64,000 bases of DNA from Nocardiopsis potens DSM 45234 (GTDB lineage Bacteria > Actinomycetota > Actinomycetes > Streptosporangiales > Streptosporangiaceae): positions 1-64,000 of the forward strand of contig NZ_ANBB01000019.1 of NCBI RefSeq assembly GCF_000341105.1, written 5' to 3'. The translations under genes and the position numbers were made by a program. This document shows, one piece after another, positions 1 to 13,217 of the stretch. The notes under the pieces are model-generated. The model did not search any database, had not been told where the DNA came from, and worked only from the letters and a program-made list of their open reading frames with translations. Every line of letters starts with the position of its first letter. Position 1 is the stretch's first letter.

Positions 1-1
1 T

Positions 2-41
2 GGCCGCGGCCCCGGCAGGGCGCCCTGCCGGGGCCGCGGCC
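2..41. terminator. Perfect 40-bp palindrome downstream of the xdh operon
   Basis: Two perfect 20-bp arms (2-21 and 22-41) with no spacer lie just past the xdhC stop codon. Transcribed leftward they would form a long GC hairpin, so a factor-independent terminator is the likely role. No T-run follows, as is usual in actinobacteria. Confidence 0.6.
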
Positions 42-64
42 GCCGAGGCCGTCGCGGGGCCCGG

Positions 65-875
65 TCAGCCCTCTTCGGCCTCGAAGGCGCGCAGCAGGTC
101 GGCGGCGACGCTCACGGCGATCGTCGCGGGCTCCTTGCCGGTGATGCCGGCCAGCCCGATCGGGGTCTTGATCCGGTCGATCGCGGCCTCGTCGTGGCCG
201 CCCTCGGCGGCCAGGCGCTTCCGGAACCGCGCCCACTTGGCCGCCGACCCGATCAGCCCGATGGAGCCGAGGTGATCGGTGCGCAGGGCGGCGTCGCACA
301 GGGCGGCGTCCTCGGCGTGGTCGTGCGTCATGATCAGGACGTGGGCGCCGTGCGGCAGCTCCGCCAGCACCTCCTCGGGCAGCAGCGGCGTGTGGTGCAC
401 GTGCACCTGCGCCGCCGCGTCCGCCAGCACGCCGAGCCGCTCCTCGGCGAGGATCTCCGGGCGGCTGTCGACCAGGTGCAGGTCGAGGTCGTGCCGGGCC
501 AGGATGCGGGCCAGCTCCAGCCCGACGTGCCCGACGCCGAAGATCGCCACCGCCCGCACCGTCGGCAGCGGTTCGAGCAGCACCGAGACGGTGCCGCCGC
601 AGCACTGCACGCCGTGCCGGTTGGTCACCTTGTCGTTCAGGGCGAAATCGATCAGCTCCGGCTCCGCCGCGCCCGCGGCGATCATCTCCCGGGCCCGGTC
701 GATCGCGACGGCCTCGACGTTGCCGCCGCCGACCGATCCCCACGTCTCGGACCGCCCCACCACGAGCTTCGCGCCGGCGTTGCGCGGGGCGTGGCCGCGC
801 ACGGTCGCGACGGTCACCAGCACGCCGTACTCCCGGCGCGCCCGCAACCGCGCGACCGCGGCGACCCACGTCATG

Positions 876-883
<8 letters not shown>
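65..883 (-). CDS. xdhC: XdhC/CoxI family molybdenum-enzyme maturation protein
   Basis: A 272-residue XdhC/CoxI protein. The family inserts or sulfurates the molybdenum cofactor of xanthine dehydrogenase before assembly. The N-terminal part has the family pattern with VGGGNVEAVAI and the HGVQCCGG segment. The C-terminal half is a Rossmann domain with FGVGHVGLEL and a late IGLIGSAAKWARF motif. It is the third gene of xdhA-xdhB-xdhC. The listed GTG start overlaps the end of xdhB by 8 bp. An ATG three codons later (position 874) leaves a 1-bp gap instead, so the start is ambiguous by three residues. Translation is probably coupled to xdhB. Confidence 0.88.
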
Positions 884-4765
<3,882 letters not shown>

Positions 4766-4831
4766 GACGGGCCTTCGTTCCGGTGCGCGGTCGGTCGATT
4801 CATCATGTTCGCCAATTTCAGGCAGCTTTCT

Positions 4832-4875
4832 GTGTTCGTACACACCACGTGCGAGGAGTTTCCGTGTTCGGACAC
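4832..4875. promoter_or_regulatory. Paired 12-bp dyads upstream of xdhA
   Basis: GTGTTCGTACAC (4832-4843) and GTGTTCGGACAC (4864-4875) share the pattern GTGT-N4-ACAC and are exactly 32 bp apart, about three helical turns. They lie 67-110 bp before the xdhA start. This is a good candidate for cooperative binding by a purine-responsive repressor, but the protein is not in the window and the assignment is inference. Confidence 0.45.
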
Positions 4876-4971
4876 GCCGCGAGAGAGGGCGCGGGCGCGC
4901 GGCGGCGTGCCGAGAGGCGGTGGCGGGAGGACCCGGAGCGTGCCGCGGAGGGGCACGTCAGAACGGCGCGA

Positions 4972-5049
4972 TCAGCAGCCGTGCGCGATCTGGCCCGGAG
5001 CCCAGGCGGTGCACTGGGCGAGGCGACCGAGGTCGGAGAAGGTGTACAT
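4972..5049 (-). CDS. Small gene for a 25-residue peptide between guanine deaminase and xdhA
   Basis: Not a known family that I recognise. On the minus strand, ATG at 5049 follows an AAAGGAGG ribosome site with about 10 nt spacing. The frame runs 25 codons to TGA at 4972; the peptide starts MYTFSDLGRL and ends APGQIAHGC, with Cys13 and Cys25. Nearly every codon ends in G or C, as in real genes here. A good promoter stands in front: TTGACC, 17 nt, TACGTT (5123 to 5095). It could be a leader peptide for xdhABC (its stop is about 205 bp before xdhA), a small regulatory peptide, or a very short peptide precursor. No modifying enzyme lies nearby. Confidence 0.55.
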   Translation of the reverse strand: MYTFSDLGRLAQCTAWAPGQIAHGC

Positions 5050-5094
5050 CCGCCGGTCGCCTCCTTTCGGTAGCCGTGGATCGACGTTGACCGC

Positions 5095-5123
5095 AACGTA
5101 GTGGCTCAGATCACCGAGGTCAA
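5095..5123 (-). promoter_or_regulatory. Sigma-70 type promoter for the small gene (and perhaps xdhABC)
   Basis: Read on the minus strand: -35 TTGACC (5123-5118), 17-nt spacer, -10 TACGTT (5100-5095). The predicted start of transcription is about 40 nt before the small-gene ATG. Both boxes are close to actinobacterial consensus with ideal spacing. Confidence 0.55.
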
Positions 5124-5319
5124 GGGCTCGGGTGCGGCCGGCGGCGGGTCGGCGCCGGCGTGGCCCCGGAGCGGGCCGCCGGGTGGCCGCGCGCGGGCGG
5201 CGGCGCCCCGGCGTGCTCGCGTGCCGACGCGCCGACGCGCCGACGCGCGGACCGGACGGGGCGCGGCCGCAGCGCCGCCGCCTCCGCCCGGTGCGGCCGG
5301 TACGGGCTTCCGCCCCCCG

Positions 5320-5817
5320 TCAGTAGTCGATGCGGTCGGCCTTGGCGACCCACGCGTCGAACGGCGCGGTGCGGTTGGGCAGGTCCAGGTGGACGACCTG
5401 CAGGGGCCACGCCTCCTGGGGCTTCTTCTCGAACAGGTCGTAGAACCTGCGGTCGTCGAAGCCGGCCACCGCGGCGTCGTTGCGGTCGGCGGAGAACACG
5501 ACCCGGTCGACGCGCGCCCACAGGGCGGTGGACAGGCACATCGGGCACGGCTCGCACGAGGTGATCAGGGTGCAGCCCTCAAGGGAGAAGGTGCCCAGCT
5601 CCGCGCAGGCGGCGCGGATCGCGCTGACCTCGGCGTGCGCGGACGGGTCGTTCGTCGCGGTCACCTGGTTGCGCGCGGTCACGACGACCGCCCCGTCCTT
5701 GACGATCAGGGCGCCGAAGGGGCCGCCTCCGCTGTTCGCGCTCTCGGTCGCGACGGCGATGGCCTGCTCCATCCATGCCTGCTCGTCCTGGACGAGGGTC
5801 GCGGGGTTCACGGTCAT
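5320..5817 (-). CDS. guaD: Guanine deaminase (cytidine-deaminase-fold type)
   Basis: A 165-residue zinc-dependent deaminase. SAHAEVSAIRAAC carries the zinc-binding His and catalytic Glu; SCEPCPMCLSTAL carries the two zinc Cys residues. Length and the tail ending ADRIDY fit the small GuaD type (Bacillus GuaD is about 156 residues), which converts guanine to xanthine, the substrate of the xanthine dehydrogenase downstream. ATG 5817 follows AAGGAG with 7 nt spacing; the frame upstream is open but not family-like. It is co-oriented with xdhABC but about 550 bp away, with a separate promoter between, so co-regulation rather than one transcript is likely. Confidence 0.85.
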   Translation of the reverse strand: MTVNPATLVQDEQAWMEQAIAVATESANSGGGPFGALIVKDGAVVVTARNQVTATNDPSAHAEVSAIRAACAELGTFSLEGCTLITSCEPCPMCLSTALWARVDRVVFSADRNDAAVAGFDDRRFYDLFEKKPQEAWPLQVVHLDLPNRTAPFDAWVAKADRIDY

Positions 5818-6208
5818 GGTCGCTCCTTGTCGAATGCGATGGGGGGCGGACGCCGCCGCGGAGGCGGCACCCGAGCGGATCGGGGGCCGGTCGGACGCGG
5901 CGGGCGCGTCCCGGGGAGACCGGGGTTCGGGCGGGGTCCGGGCCGCCGCTGCGGGCGGCACTGTGTCCGGGCTTACACCAGCAAGTAGACAGCCGTCCGG
6001 AGGGAGTCGGCCAGGCATCGCGGGCATGAAATCCGAATGGCGCGGGACCGGCGCTTCGTAGGTTCCTATGAGGACCACCCCACCCCCGGCACGGCCGCCG
6101 ACCGCCGACGGGAAGGCCCTGGCGCGGCGCCCGGCCCGGCCCCGGACCGCCCCCGGCGGCGGCCGCGGCGTAGCGTGAGCGGACACGAGCGGCGCGGGAG
6201 GCACCGGC
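5818..6208. other. Divergent intergenic region, guaD / quinone oxidoreductase
   Basis: This 391-bp region holds both 5' ends. The guaD ribosome site (AAGGAG) is at its left edge and GGGAGG for the oxidoreductase at its right edge. I see no convincing small gene, RNA or strong promoter in it. Confidence 0.4.
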
Positions 6209-7171
6209 ATGCGAGCCATGCGACACGAGCGGTACGGCGGCCCTGAGGTCCTGGAGGAGGCCGAGGTGCCGGACCCGGTGGCGGGGCCGGGCGAGGTCCT
6301 GGTCGATGTGGAGGCCGCGGGCGTCAACTTCGGCGATATCAAGGACATCGCCGGCGAGCTCACCGAGGGGCCGTACGCGGCGCAGGGGCCCCTGCCGCGC
6401 ATCCCCGGCATGGAGGTCGCCGGCCGGACCGGGGACGGCCGGCGGGTCGTCGGCTACCTTCGGCAGGGCGGATATGCGGCGAAGGCCGCCGTCGCCGAGC
6501 GCGACCTGGCCCCGCTGCCGGAGGGGGTGGGCGCGGGCGAGGCGCTGGCCCTCCTGGTGCAGGGCCTGACCGCGTGGCACCTGCTCCGGTCGGTGGCCCG
6601 TGTGCGGCCGGGGGAGACCGTCGTGGTGCACGCCGCGGCGGGCGGGACGGGCGGCCTCGCCGTGCAGTTGGCGCGCGAGTTCGGGGCGGGGCGGGTGATC
6701 GCCACGGCGTCCTCCGAGGAGAAGCGCGCACTCGCCCTCGAACTCGGCGCCGACGCCGCCGTCGACGGCGAGGCGGACGGCTACCGGGAGCGGATCCTCG
6801 GCGCCAACCGCGGGCGGCCGGTCGACGTCGTCCTGGATGCCGTCGGCGGGCCGGTGCTCGACGCCGCGGCGGGCGCACTCGGGTTCCTCGGGCGGCTGGT
6901 CACCTACGGGGCCTCGTCCCGCCAAGCCGCCACGGCCATTCCGCCGACCCGGCTCGCGGTGGAGAACCTCACCGTCGGCGGGTTCTGGCTCACCCCGCTC
7001 ATCACCCGCGACGGGGCGGGCGGCGCGGCGCTGGAGGAACTGCTCGCCCTCACCGCGCGCGGCCGGCTGCGGCCCCAGGTCGGCGCCGAGTACCCCCTCG
7101 AACGCGCACGCGACGCGCACGAGGACCTCCTGGGCCGCCGGACCAAGGGCAAGCTGCTCCTCCGGCCCTGA
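6209..7171 (+). CDS. Zinc-independent quinone oxidoreductase (MDR superfamily)
   Basis: A 320-residue NADPH:quinone oxidoreductase-type protein. The GroES-like N-terminal half has MRAMRHERYGGPEVLE and the family segment AAGVNFGDIKD. A Rossmann half follows with VVVHAAAGGTGGLAVQLA as the NADP-binding loop. No catalytic zinc ligands are present, so it belongs with QOR/zeta-crystallin rather than alcohol dehydrogenases. Start ATG 6209 has GGGAGG just upstream; a second ATG six bases on is possible. It probably reduces quinones or enones in the cytoplasm; substrate unknown. It runs away from guaD and ends just before composite repeat A. Confidence 0.8.
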   Translation: MRAMRHERYGGPEVLEEAEVPDPVAGPGEVLVDVEAAGVNFGDIKDIAGELTEGPYAAQGPLPRIPGMEVAGRTGDGRRVVGYLRQGGYAAKAAVAERDLAPLPEGVGAGEALALLVQGLTAWHLLRSVARVRPGETVVVHAAAGGTGGLAVQLAREFGAGRVIATASSEEKRALALELGADAAVDGEADGYRERILGANRGRPVDVVLDAVGGPVLDAAAGALGFLGRLVTYGASSRQAATAIPPTRLAVENLTVGGFWLTPLITRDGAGGAALEELLALTARGRLRPQVGAEYPLERARDAHEDLLGRRTKGKLLLRP

Positions 7172-7239
7172 GACCGGTGGCGGGAGAACCGTTGGCGGGA
7201 GAGGCGGGAGAAAGGCGTCGCAACGCCGCACACCAGAGG

Positions 7240-8565
7240 GCAGGCGGGGCACCGGCCGGTCGGTCAGGCGCGGCGCCTCGCGGAGTGGGGGTTCAAGCAG
7301 GCGGCGAGGGCGGGAGGGCGTGCCGGCTGGTCGGTCCGGTGCGGCGCCCCGCAGAGCGAAGGTTCAAGCGGGCGGCGACGGCAGCGGTAGGGCCGGGGCG
7401 CGGGGGTCGCCCGGGCACGGGCCCCACGGGGCCGGGGCTCAAGCAGGCAGCGAGGGCGGCAGCGGGGACCGGCCGGTCGGTCGGGCACGGCGCCCCACGG
7501 GGCAGAGGTTCAAGCGGGCGGCGACGGCGAGGAGGGGCACCGGCTGGTCGGTCGGGCGCGGCAGAGCGGGGCGGAGGGCGGTCGGGGTGGGGCGGGGTGG
7601 CGGGGCGCCGTTCCCGCGTCGCCCGGGCGCCGGGGCCGGTCGCCTTTGAAACCGCCGTACCTCCCTGACCTGGGCAAATACGTAGGGTGATGGTGGGGTG
7701 GGGTGCCCTGCGCATCGCGAGAGCACCCCGGTGATTCCCGGGCGCGCATCCCGGCCCGGATCGGCCCTCCAGGGGCCCGAATCGCCCCGGTTGGGCCGTT
7801 GATCAGGGGTTCGAGCGGCCCGCAAGGCCGCAAGGCAGGGGGCCGGAACCCGGGGAGGGCAGGGGCGGGGGTGGGATGTCGCTTTTATCCTGCCGGGAGG
7901 GCCCGCTTTGGCCACTCTGGGTGATCGGGGAGGGGGTGGTGGGGGCTTCGGGGCTTGCTACTCGCTGGTAGATGTAATCGGGGTGCTCTCGCGGCGCGCA
8001 GGCCGCCCCCACCCCCGCTCGACCCCCGCCGTAAACCCGGCATAGGGGATAAGGGCACTCCCCGGCGGGGGCACGCGCCGAGCCTGGCCGGTGAACGCGG
8101 CGCCCCGCCCCTACCGCTGCCGTCGCCGCCCGTCTTGACCTTCGCTCTGCGATGCGCCGCGCCGGACCGACCGGCCGGTCCCCCCTTCCGCCTTCGCCGC
8201 CCGTCTTGACCTTCGCTCCGCGATGCGCCGCACCCGACCGACCGGCCGGTGCCCCTCCCCGCCGTCGCCGCCTGCTTGAACCCTGGCCACGTGGGGTGCC
8301 GCGCTCGGGTGATCGCCTGCACCCCGCCCCTTCCTCTGCCGTCGCCGCCTGCTTGGACCCTCACCCCGTGAGGCGCCGCACCCGACCGACCGGCCGGTCC
8401 CCCTCCCGCCTTTGCCGCCGGCTTGAACCTGCACCCCGTGGGGTGCCGCGCTCGGCCGGGACACCTCCTGTCCTTCTGTCCCTCGTCCTTCTCCTGGTTC
8501 CTTGTCGCAGCGGCCACTTGGCGGCCGGCGCTCTGGCAGGGCCGCAGCGTCAGGATCATCGGGGA
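7240..8565. repeat. Composite inverted-repeat element, copy A
   Basis: Noncoding block of about 1.3 kb between convergent genes, one of three copies. The left arm has four units marked by TTCAAGCGGGCGGCGA-like anchors at 7292, 7363, 7439 and 7509. The right arm has five units in reverse complement near 8132, 8203, 8272, 8350 and 8420. Units are 70-78 bp apart, so spacing is not a multiple of three, and many carry ACCGGCCGGTC. Between the arms is a unique core bounded by 24-bp inverted repeats (7707-7730, 7979-8002). The right edge carries half of a CGATGATC-type hairpin. Long open frames across it are side effects of GC content. Confidence 0.85.
7707..8002. other. Core segment of composite repeat A, bounded by 24-bp inverted repeats
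   Basis: Arms 7707-7730 and 7979-8002 pair at 22 of 24 positions and enclose 248 nt that are also conserved in copies B and C. A GTG-initiated frame of 69 codons on the minus strand (8012-7803), starting MGAACAPREHPDYIYQR, is kept in all three copies but has no ribosome site. The segment might be a structured RNA, a recombination or protein-binding site, or a tiny gene. Confidence 0.6.
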
Positions 8566-8568
8566 GGG

Positions 8569-9159
8569 TCAGTCCCGCTCCCGGTCGTCCGCCGCCGGGC
8601 GGAAGTCGCGGAAGAGCGGTGCTCCGGGCTCGGGGTCCAGCCTGGCGGCGCGGGCCGTGAAGCTGATGGCGTGGTACCAGCCGCACAGCATGAACAGGTC
8701 CAGGAGCTGCTCGGGGGTGAACTCCGAGCCGAGGCGCTCCCACAGCTCCGCGTCGATGTCGTGCCGGTCGTGGAGCGCGTCGGCGGCGTCGAGGAGCAGG
8801 CGGTCGCGTTCGGCGGTCCAGCACCCGTCCGCGCTCGTGCCGTGGGTCAAGGACGCGATCTGGGCGTCCGTGAGCCCGGCGCGGGGCGCGAAGCGGGCGA
8901 CGTGCACCCCCCATTCGTACTCGCAGCCGCACCGGGCGCAGGTGCGGTCGATGGCGATCTCCCGGTCGCGCAGGCCGAGGCCGAGCCGGCGGCTGAGCTG
9001 GTAGGAGCCCCAGCGGTGCAGGGCCTCCGCGAGGTGCGGATTGCGCGCGTAGAGGCGGAAGAGGGACAGGGGCTCCTCGCCGCCGGGCATCATCCTGCGC
9101 AGCAGCGCCGCGGTCTCCGGCGGGTAGGGCGCCTCCAGCGGCGCGATGCGTTCGGGCAC
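8569..9159 (-). CDS. Carboxymuconolactone decarboxylase-domain (AhpD-like) protein
   Basis: A 196-residue CMD/AhpD-fold protein. The signature is CARCGCEYEWGVHVARFA around residues 73-90, with the Cys-x-x-Cys and downstream His typical of alkylhydroperoxidase-like members. Many such proteins remove peroxides or act on lactones; the exact substrate is unknown. Start is GTG 9159 with GGGAGG 6 nt upstream. It diverges from an HxlR regulator 98 bp away, a common arrangement for redox-stress genes under HxlR control. A CGATGATC-type hairpin half and repeat A lie directly downstream. Confidence 0.75.
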   Translation of the reverse strand: MPERIAPLEAPYPPETAALLRRMMPGGEEPLSLFRLYARNPHLAEALHRWGSYQLSRRLGLGLRDREIAIDRTCARCGCEYEWGVHVARFAPRAGLTDAQIASLTHGTSADGCWTAERDRLLLDAADALHDRHDIDAELWERLGSEFTPEQLLDLFMLCGWYHAISFTARAARLDPEPGAPLFRDFRPAADDRERD

Positions 9160-9176
9160 GGGATCCTCCCGGTGGT

Positions 9177-9219
9177 TCGATTTCCGAATCGCCGCGAGCG
9201 AGCGTAGTGTTTCTGAAAC
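9177..9219. promoter_or_regulatory. Candidate HxlR operators in the divergent region
   Basis: GTTTC-T-GAAAC (9209-9219) is a perfect 11-bp dyad. A second imperfect dyad, CGATTTCCGAATCG, starts near 9178. Both lie between the divergent CMD and HxlR genes, where an autoregulating HxlR protein would bind. Confidence 0.4.
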
Positions 9220-9257
9220 CGAAGCACCAGCCTTTCCGGAGAGGGGAACACCGAACG

Positions 9258-9617
9258 ATGCCTCCGACCCCGAGGCCGGGCCGCCCCGCCCGCGGTTCCG
9301 CCACGGGCCGCCCCGTCATGGCCGCCCTCGACCTCTTCGGCCGCCGCTGGACCCTGCGGATCCTCTGGGAGCTGCGCGACCGCCCGCTGGGCTTCCGGGC
9401 CCTCCGGGAGCAGTGCGACGGCATGTCTTCGAGCGTGCTGCGGCAGCGCCTGCTCGAACTGATCGAGGCCCGGCTGGTGGAGCGCGGCGACGACGAGGGC
9501 TACGGCCTCACCGCCCTCGGCCGCGAGGCCTGCGGTGAACTGCTCGGCCTGCACGCATGGGCCGAGCGCTGGGCCGCCGAACTCGAAGGGCCCGGCCCCG
9601 CGGGCCGGGGGGCGTGA
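9258..9617 (+). CDS. HxlR-family winged-helix regulator
   Basis: A 119-residue DNA-binding protein. It has the HxlR pattern MAALDLFGRRWTLRILWEL, then LREQCDGMSSSVLRQRLLEL as recognition helix, and ERGDDEGYGLTALG as the wing. The family usually senses electrophiles or redox state and controls a divergent enzyme gene, here the CMD protein. I chose ATG 9258; a GTG at 9207 would add 17 residues but lies inside the candidate operator. The ribosome site is weak for both choices, so the start is less certain than the identity. Confidence 0.82.
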   Translation: MPPTPRPGRPARGSATGRPVMAALDLFGRRWTLRILWELRDRPLGFRALREQCDGMSSSVLRQRLLELIEARLVERGDDEGYGLTALGREACGELLGLHAWAERWAAELEGPGPAGRGA

Positions 9618-9735
9618 TCGCCGGAGGCGAACGGAGACGGAGGGGCCGCACCGGTGGCGCGCCCCCTCTACGGCGCGCCCCGTCTCCGCCGGTCCGGGCC
9701 GGGCGCCGGGGAGAGCGCTCGGCCGGTACCGGGCG

Positions 9736-10302
9736 TCAGACGGCTCCCAGGTCCACGGTGACGGGGAAGGGGGCGGCGGCCTTGATCGCGCCGGTGAACA
9801 CCTCGCCGTCCCGGTAGGCCTCGGCGGCGGGGTCGAGAACGTAGGTGTAGATGATCGGCACACCGGTGGCGGCCTGCTCGACCCGCCAGTAGAACGGGAT
9901 ACCGGACTTGGCGTACTGGTCGGTCTTCACGATCCGGTCCGTGGTCTCCGAGCCGGGCAACACGACCTCGACGACCAGGAGCACGTGTTCGGGGCGGGTG
10001 GGCGTGATGTCGATGCTCTCCGCCCGGTAGACGGTGACGTCCGGGCGGCGGTTGGTGAGCGGGACGTCCTGCAGGCGGACGTCGAAGTCCGTGTCGGCGT
10101 TCCACTCGGGGCCTGCGGCGGTGTCCAGCGCGTCGGCCAGGACCCGGGCCGGCCGGTCGTGCCGCTTGGAAGCGCTCGGGCTCACCACGACCATCCCGTC
10201 CACGATCTCGATGCCGGCGCACTGCTCTTCCGACCAGGAGTCGTACTGCTCCGCGCTGATCTGCGTATGCATCCACGCGGGCGCCACCATCCCGGTGGTC
10301 AT
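9736..10302 (-). CDS. Uma2 family (DUF820) putative restriction-fold nuclease
   Basis: A 188-residue Uma2 protein. The restriction-endonuclease-like core is visible: an acidic RRPDVTVY segment, then [32 protein letters not shown], the family's Asp...Glu-x-Val plus Lys pattern. These proteins are multicopy in cyanobacteria and actinobacteria; nuclease activity is inferred from fold and the physiological role is unknown. ATG 10302 has a near-perfect AAGGAGGT site 5 nt upstream. It diverges from the DUF255 gene. No transposase or restriction partner is adjacent. Confidence 0.82.
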   Translation of the reverse strand: MTTGMVAPAWMHTQISAEQYDSWSEEQCAGIEIVDGMVVVSPSASKRHDRPARVLADALDTAAGPEWNADTDFDVRLQDVPLTNRRPDVTVYRAESIDITPTRPEHVLLVVEVVLPGSETTDRIVKTDQYAKSGIPFYWRVEQAATGVPIIYTYVLDPAAEAYRDGEVFTGAIKAAAPFPVTVDLGAV

Positions 10303-10423
10303 GGCGTACCTCCTTCGAGGGGCCTCGGCGGCTCCGCCACCGCTGCGCTCAGCCTACTGTTCCGGAGCGCCGCGGGCGGGATCTCCATGGCGTCGTGCCC
10401 GTCCGGTACGGCACAGTGGGAGG

Positions 10424-12421
<1,998 letters not shown>

Positions 12422-12528
12422 CCGCAGTCGGCCGCCCGGGAGGAGGGCGGCCCCGGGTCCGCGGGGAAAGAGGAGGGGCAGGGGGCCCGGGGAAGCGAGG
12501 GGGAGGAAGGGAAGGGGAGAGGATCCCG

Positions 12529-13179
12529 ATGCCGTCGTACGCCGTGCCGCGGCGGGCCGCGCTGTCGCTGCTCGGCCTGCTCGCCCTGCTCCCGGCGGCG
12601 GCGTGCGCGGACGGCCTCGAGGTGCGCCCCGGGCCGGCCCGCCCGGCGGCCTCCGCCACCGACGGCTTCCCGCTCCGCGCCGACGACGCGCTCTACGCGG
12701 TCAACGACGTCAACCTGGTGCTGCCCGACGGGTGGCGGGCGATCGGCTCGGACGGGTGCCTCGCCCCGCCCGGGACCGCCGGCGACCCGAAGGACTCCTG
12801 CCCGCCCACGGCGCTGCGGATCCGCACCGGTGCCGCCGAGGACGGCCACATCGACGCCGACGGCGGCTCCCTGGACGAGAAGGACGGCTGGAAGCGCCCC
12901 TGGACGGTCTGCCCGGGCTCGGTCGGCCAGGTCGGCTCCGCCACCCCCGAGCCGGTCGGCGGGGGCGAGCGGGACCGCTTCGACCTGGTCAGCGGCGAGC
13001 GGGTGGAGGCCGCCGCCTGGACCCTGGCCTGCGCCGACGGGCGGCCGTTCGAGACCCGCATCTGGTACGTCCCCGGCGCCGACATCGAACTGGACGTGCC
13101 CATCGTCGACCCGTCCACGGGCGGCGAGGAGTACGAGCGCATCGTCCGCTCCGCCGACCTCTCCCGCTACCTCGGCTGA
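12529..13179 (+). CDS. Predicted lipoprotein with PsbP-like sensor-type domain
   Basis: A 216-residue hypothetical lipoprotein. An N-terminal hydrophobic segment with a preceding Arg-Arg ends in a lipobox (LLPAAAC, Cys about residue 26), so it should be anchored outside the membrane. The mature part resembles the sensor regions of the kinases in this window: an early VLPDGW motif and an acidic end with YERIVRSADLSRYL. Cys residues at several sites could form disulfides. A GGAGAGG site lies 6 nt before ATG 12529. It converges on a Ser/Thr kinase gene 38 bp away; a shared signalling task is only a guess. Confidence 0.6.
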   Translation: MPSYAVPRRAALSLLGLLALLPAAACADGLEVRPGPARPAASATDGFPLRADDALYAVNDVNLVLPDGWRAIGSDGCLAPPGTAGDPKDSCPPTALRIRTGAAEDGHIDADGGSLDEKDGWKRPWTVCPGSVGQVGSATPEPVGGGERDRFDLVSGERVEAAAWTLACADGRPFETRIWYVPGADIELDVPIVDPSTGGEEYERIVRSADLSRYLG

Positions 13180-13217
13180 CCCCTCGGCACAGGAGGGCCG
13201 CCGGCGGGGCGGGAGGG

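Noticed and set aside
4766-4843. Longer XdhA start at 4843
   Set aside because: Adds residues without family similarity across the candidate operator; ATG 4765 has the better ribosome site.
7800-7830. tRNA-like GGGGTTCGAGCGGCCC in the cores (T-arm resemblance)
   Set aside because: No acceptor, D or anticodon arms can be placed around it.
7707-8002. Retron-like noncoding RNA reading of the repeat core (inverted ends)
   Set aside because: No reverse transcriptase or effector gene lies near any of the three copies; the arms alone are not enough.
9736-10302. Uma2 protein as part of a restriction or defence system
   Set aside because: No methylase, helicase or other defence gene is adjacent; Uma2 genes are commonly solitary.
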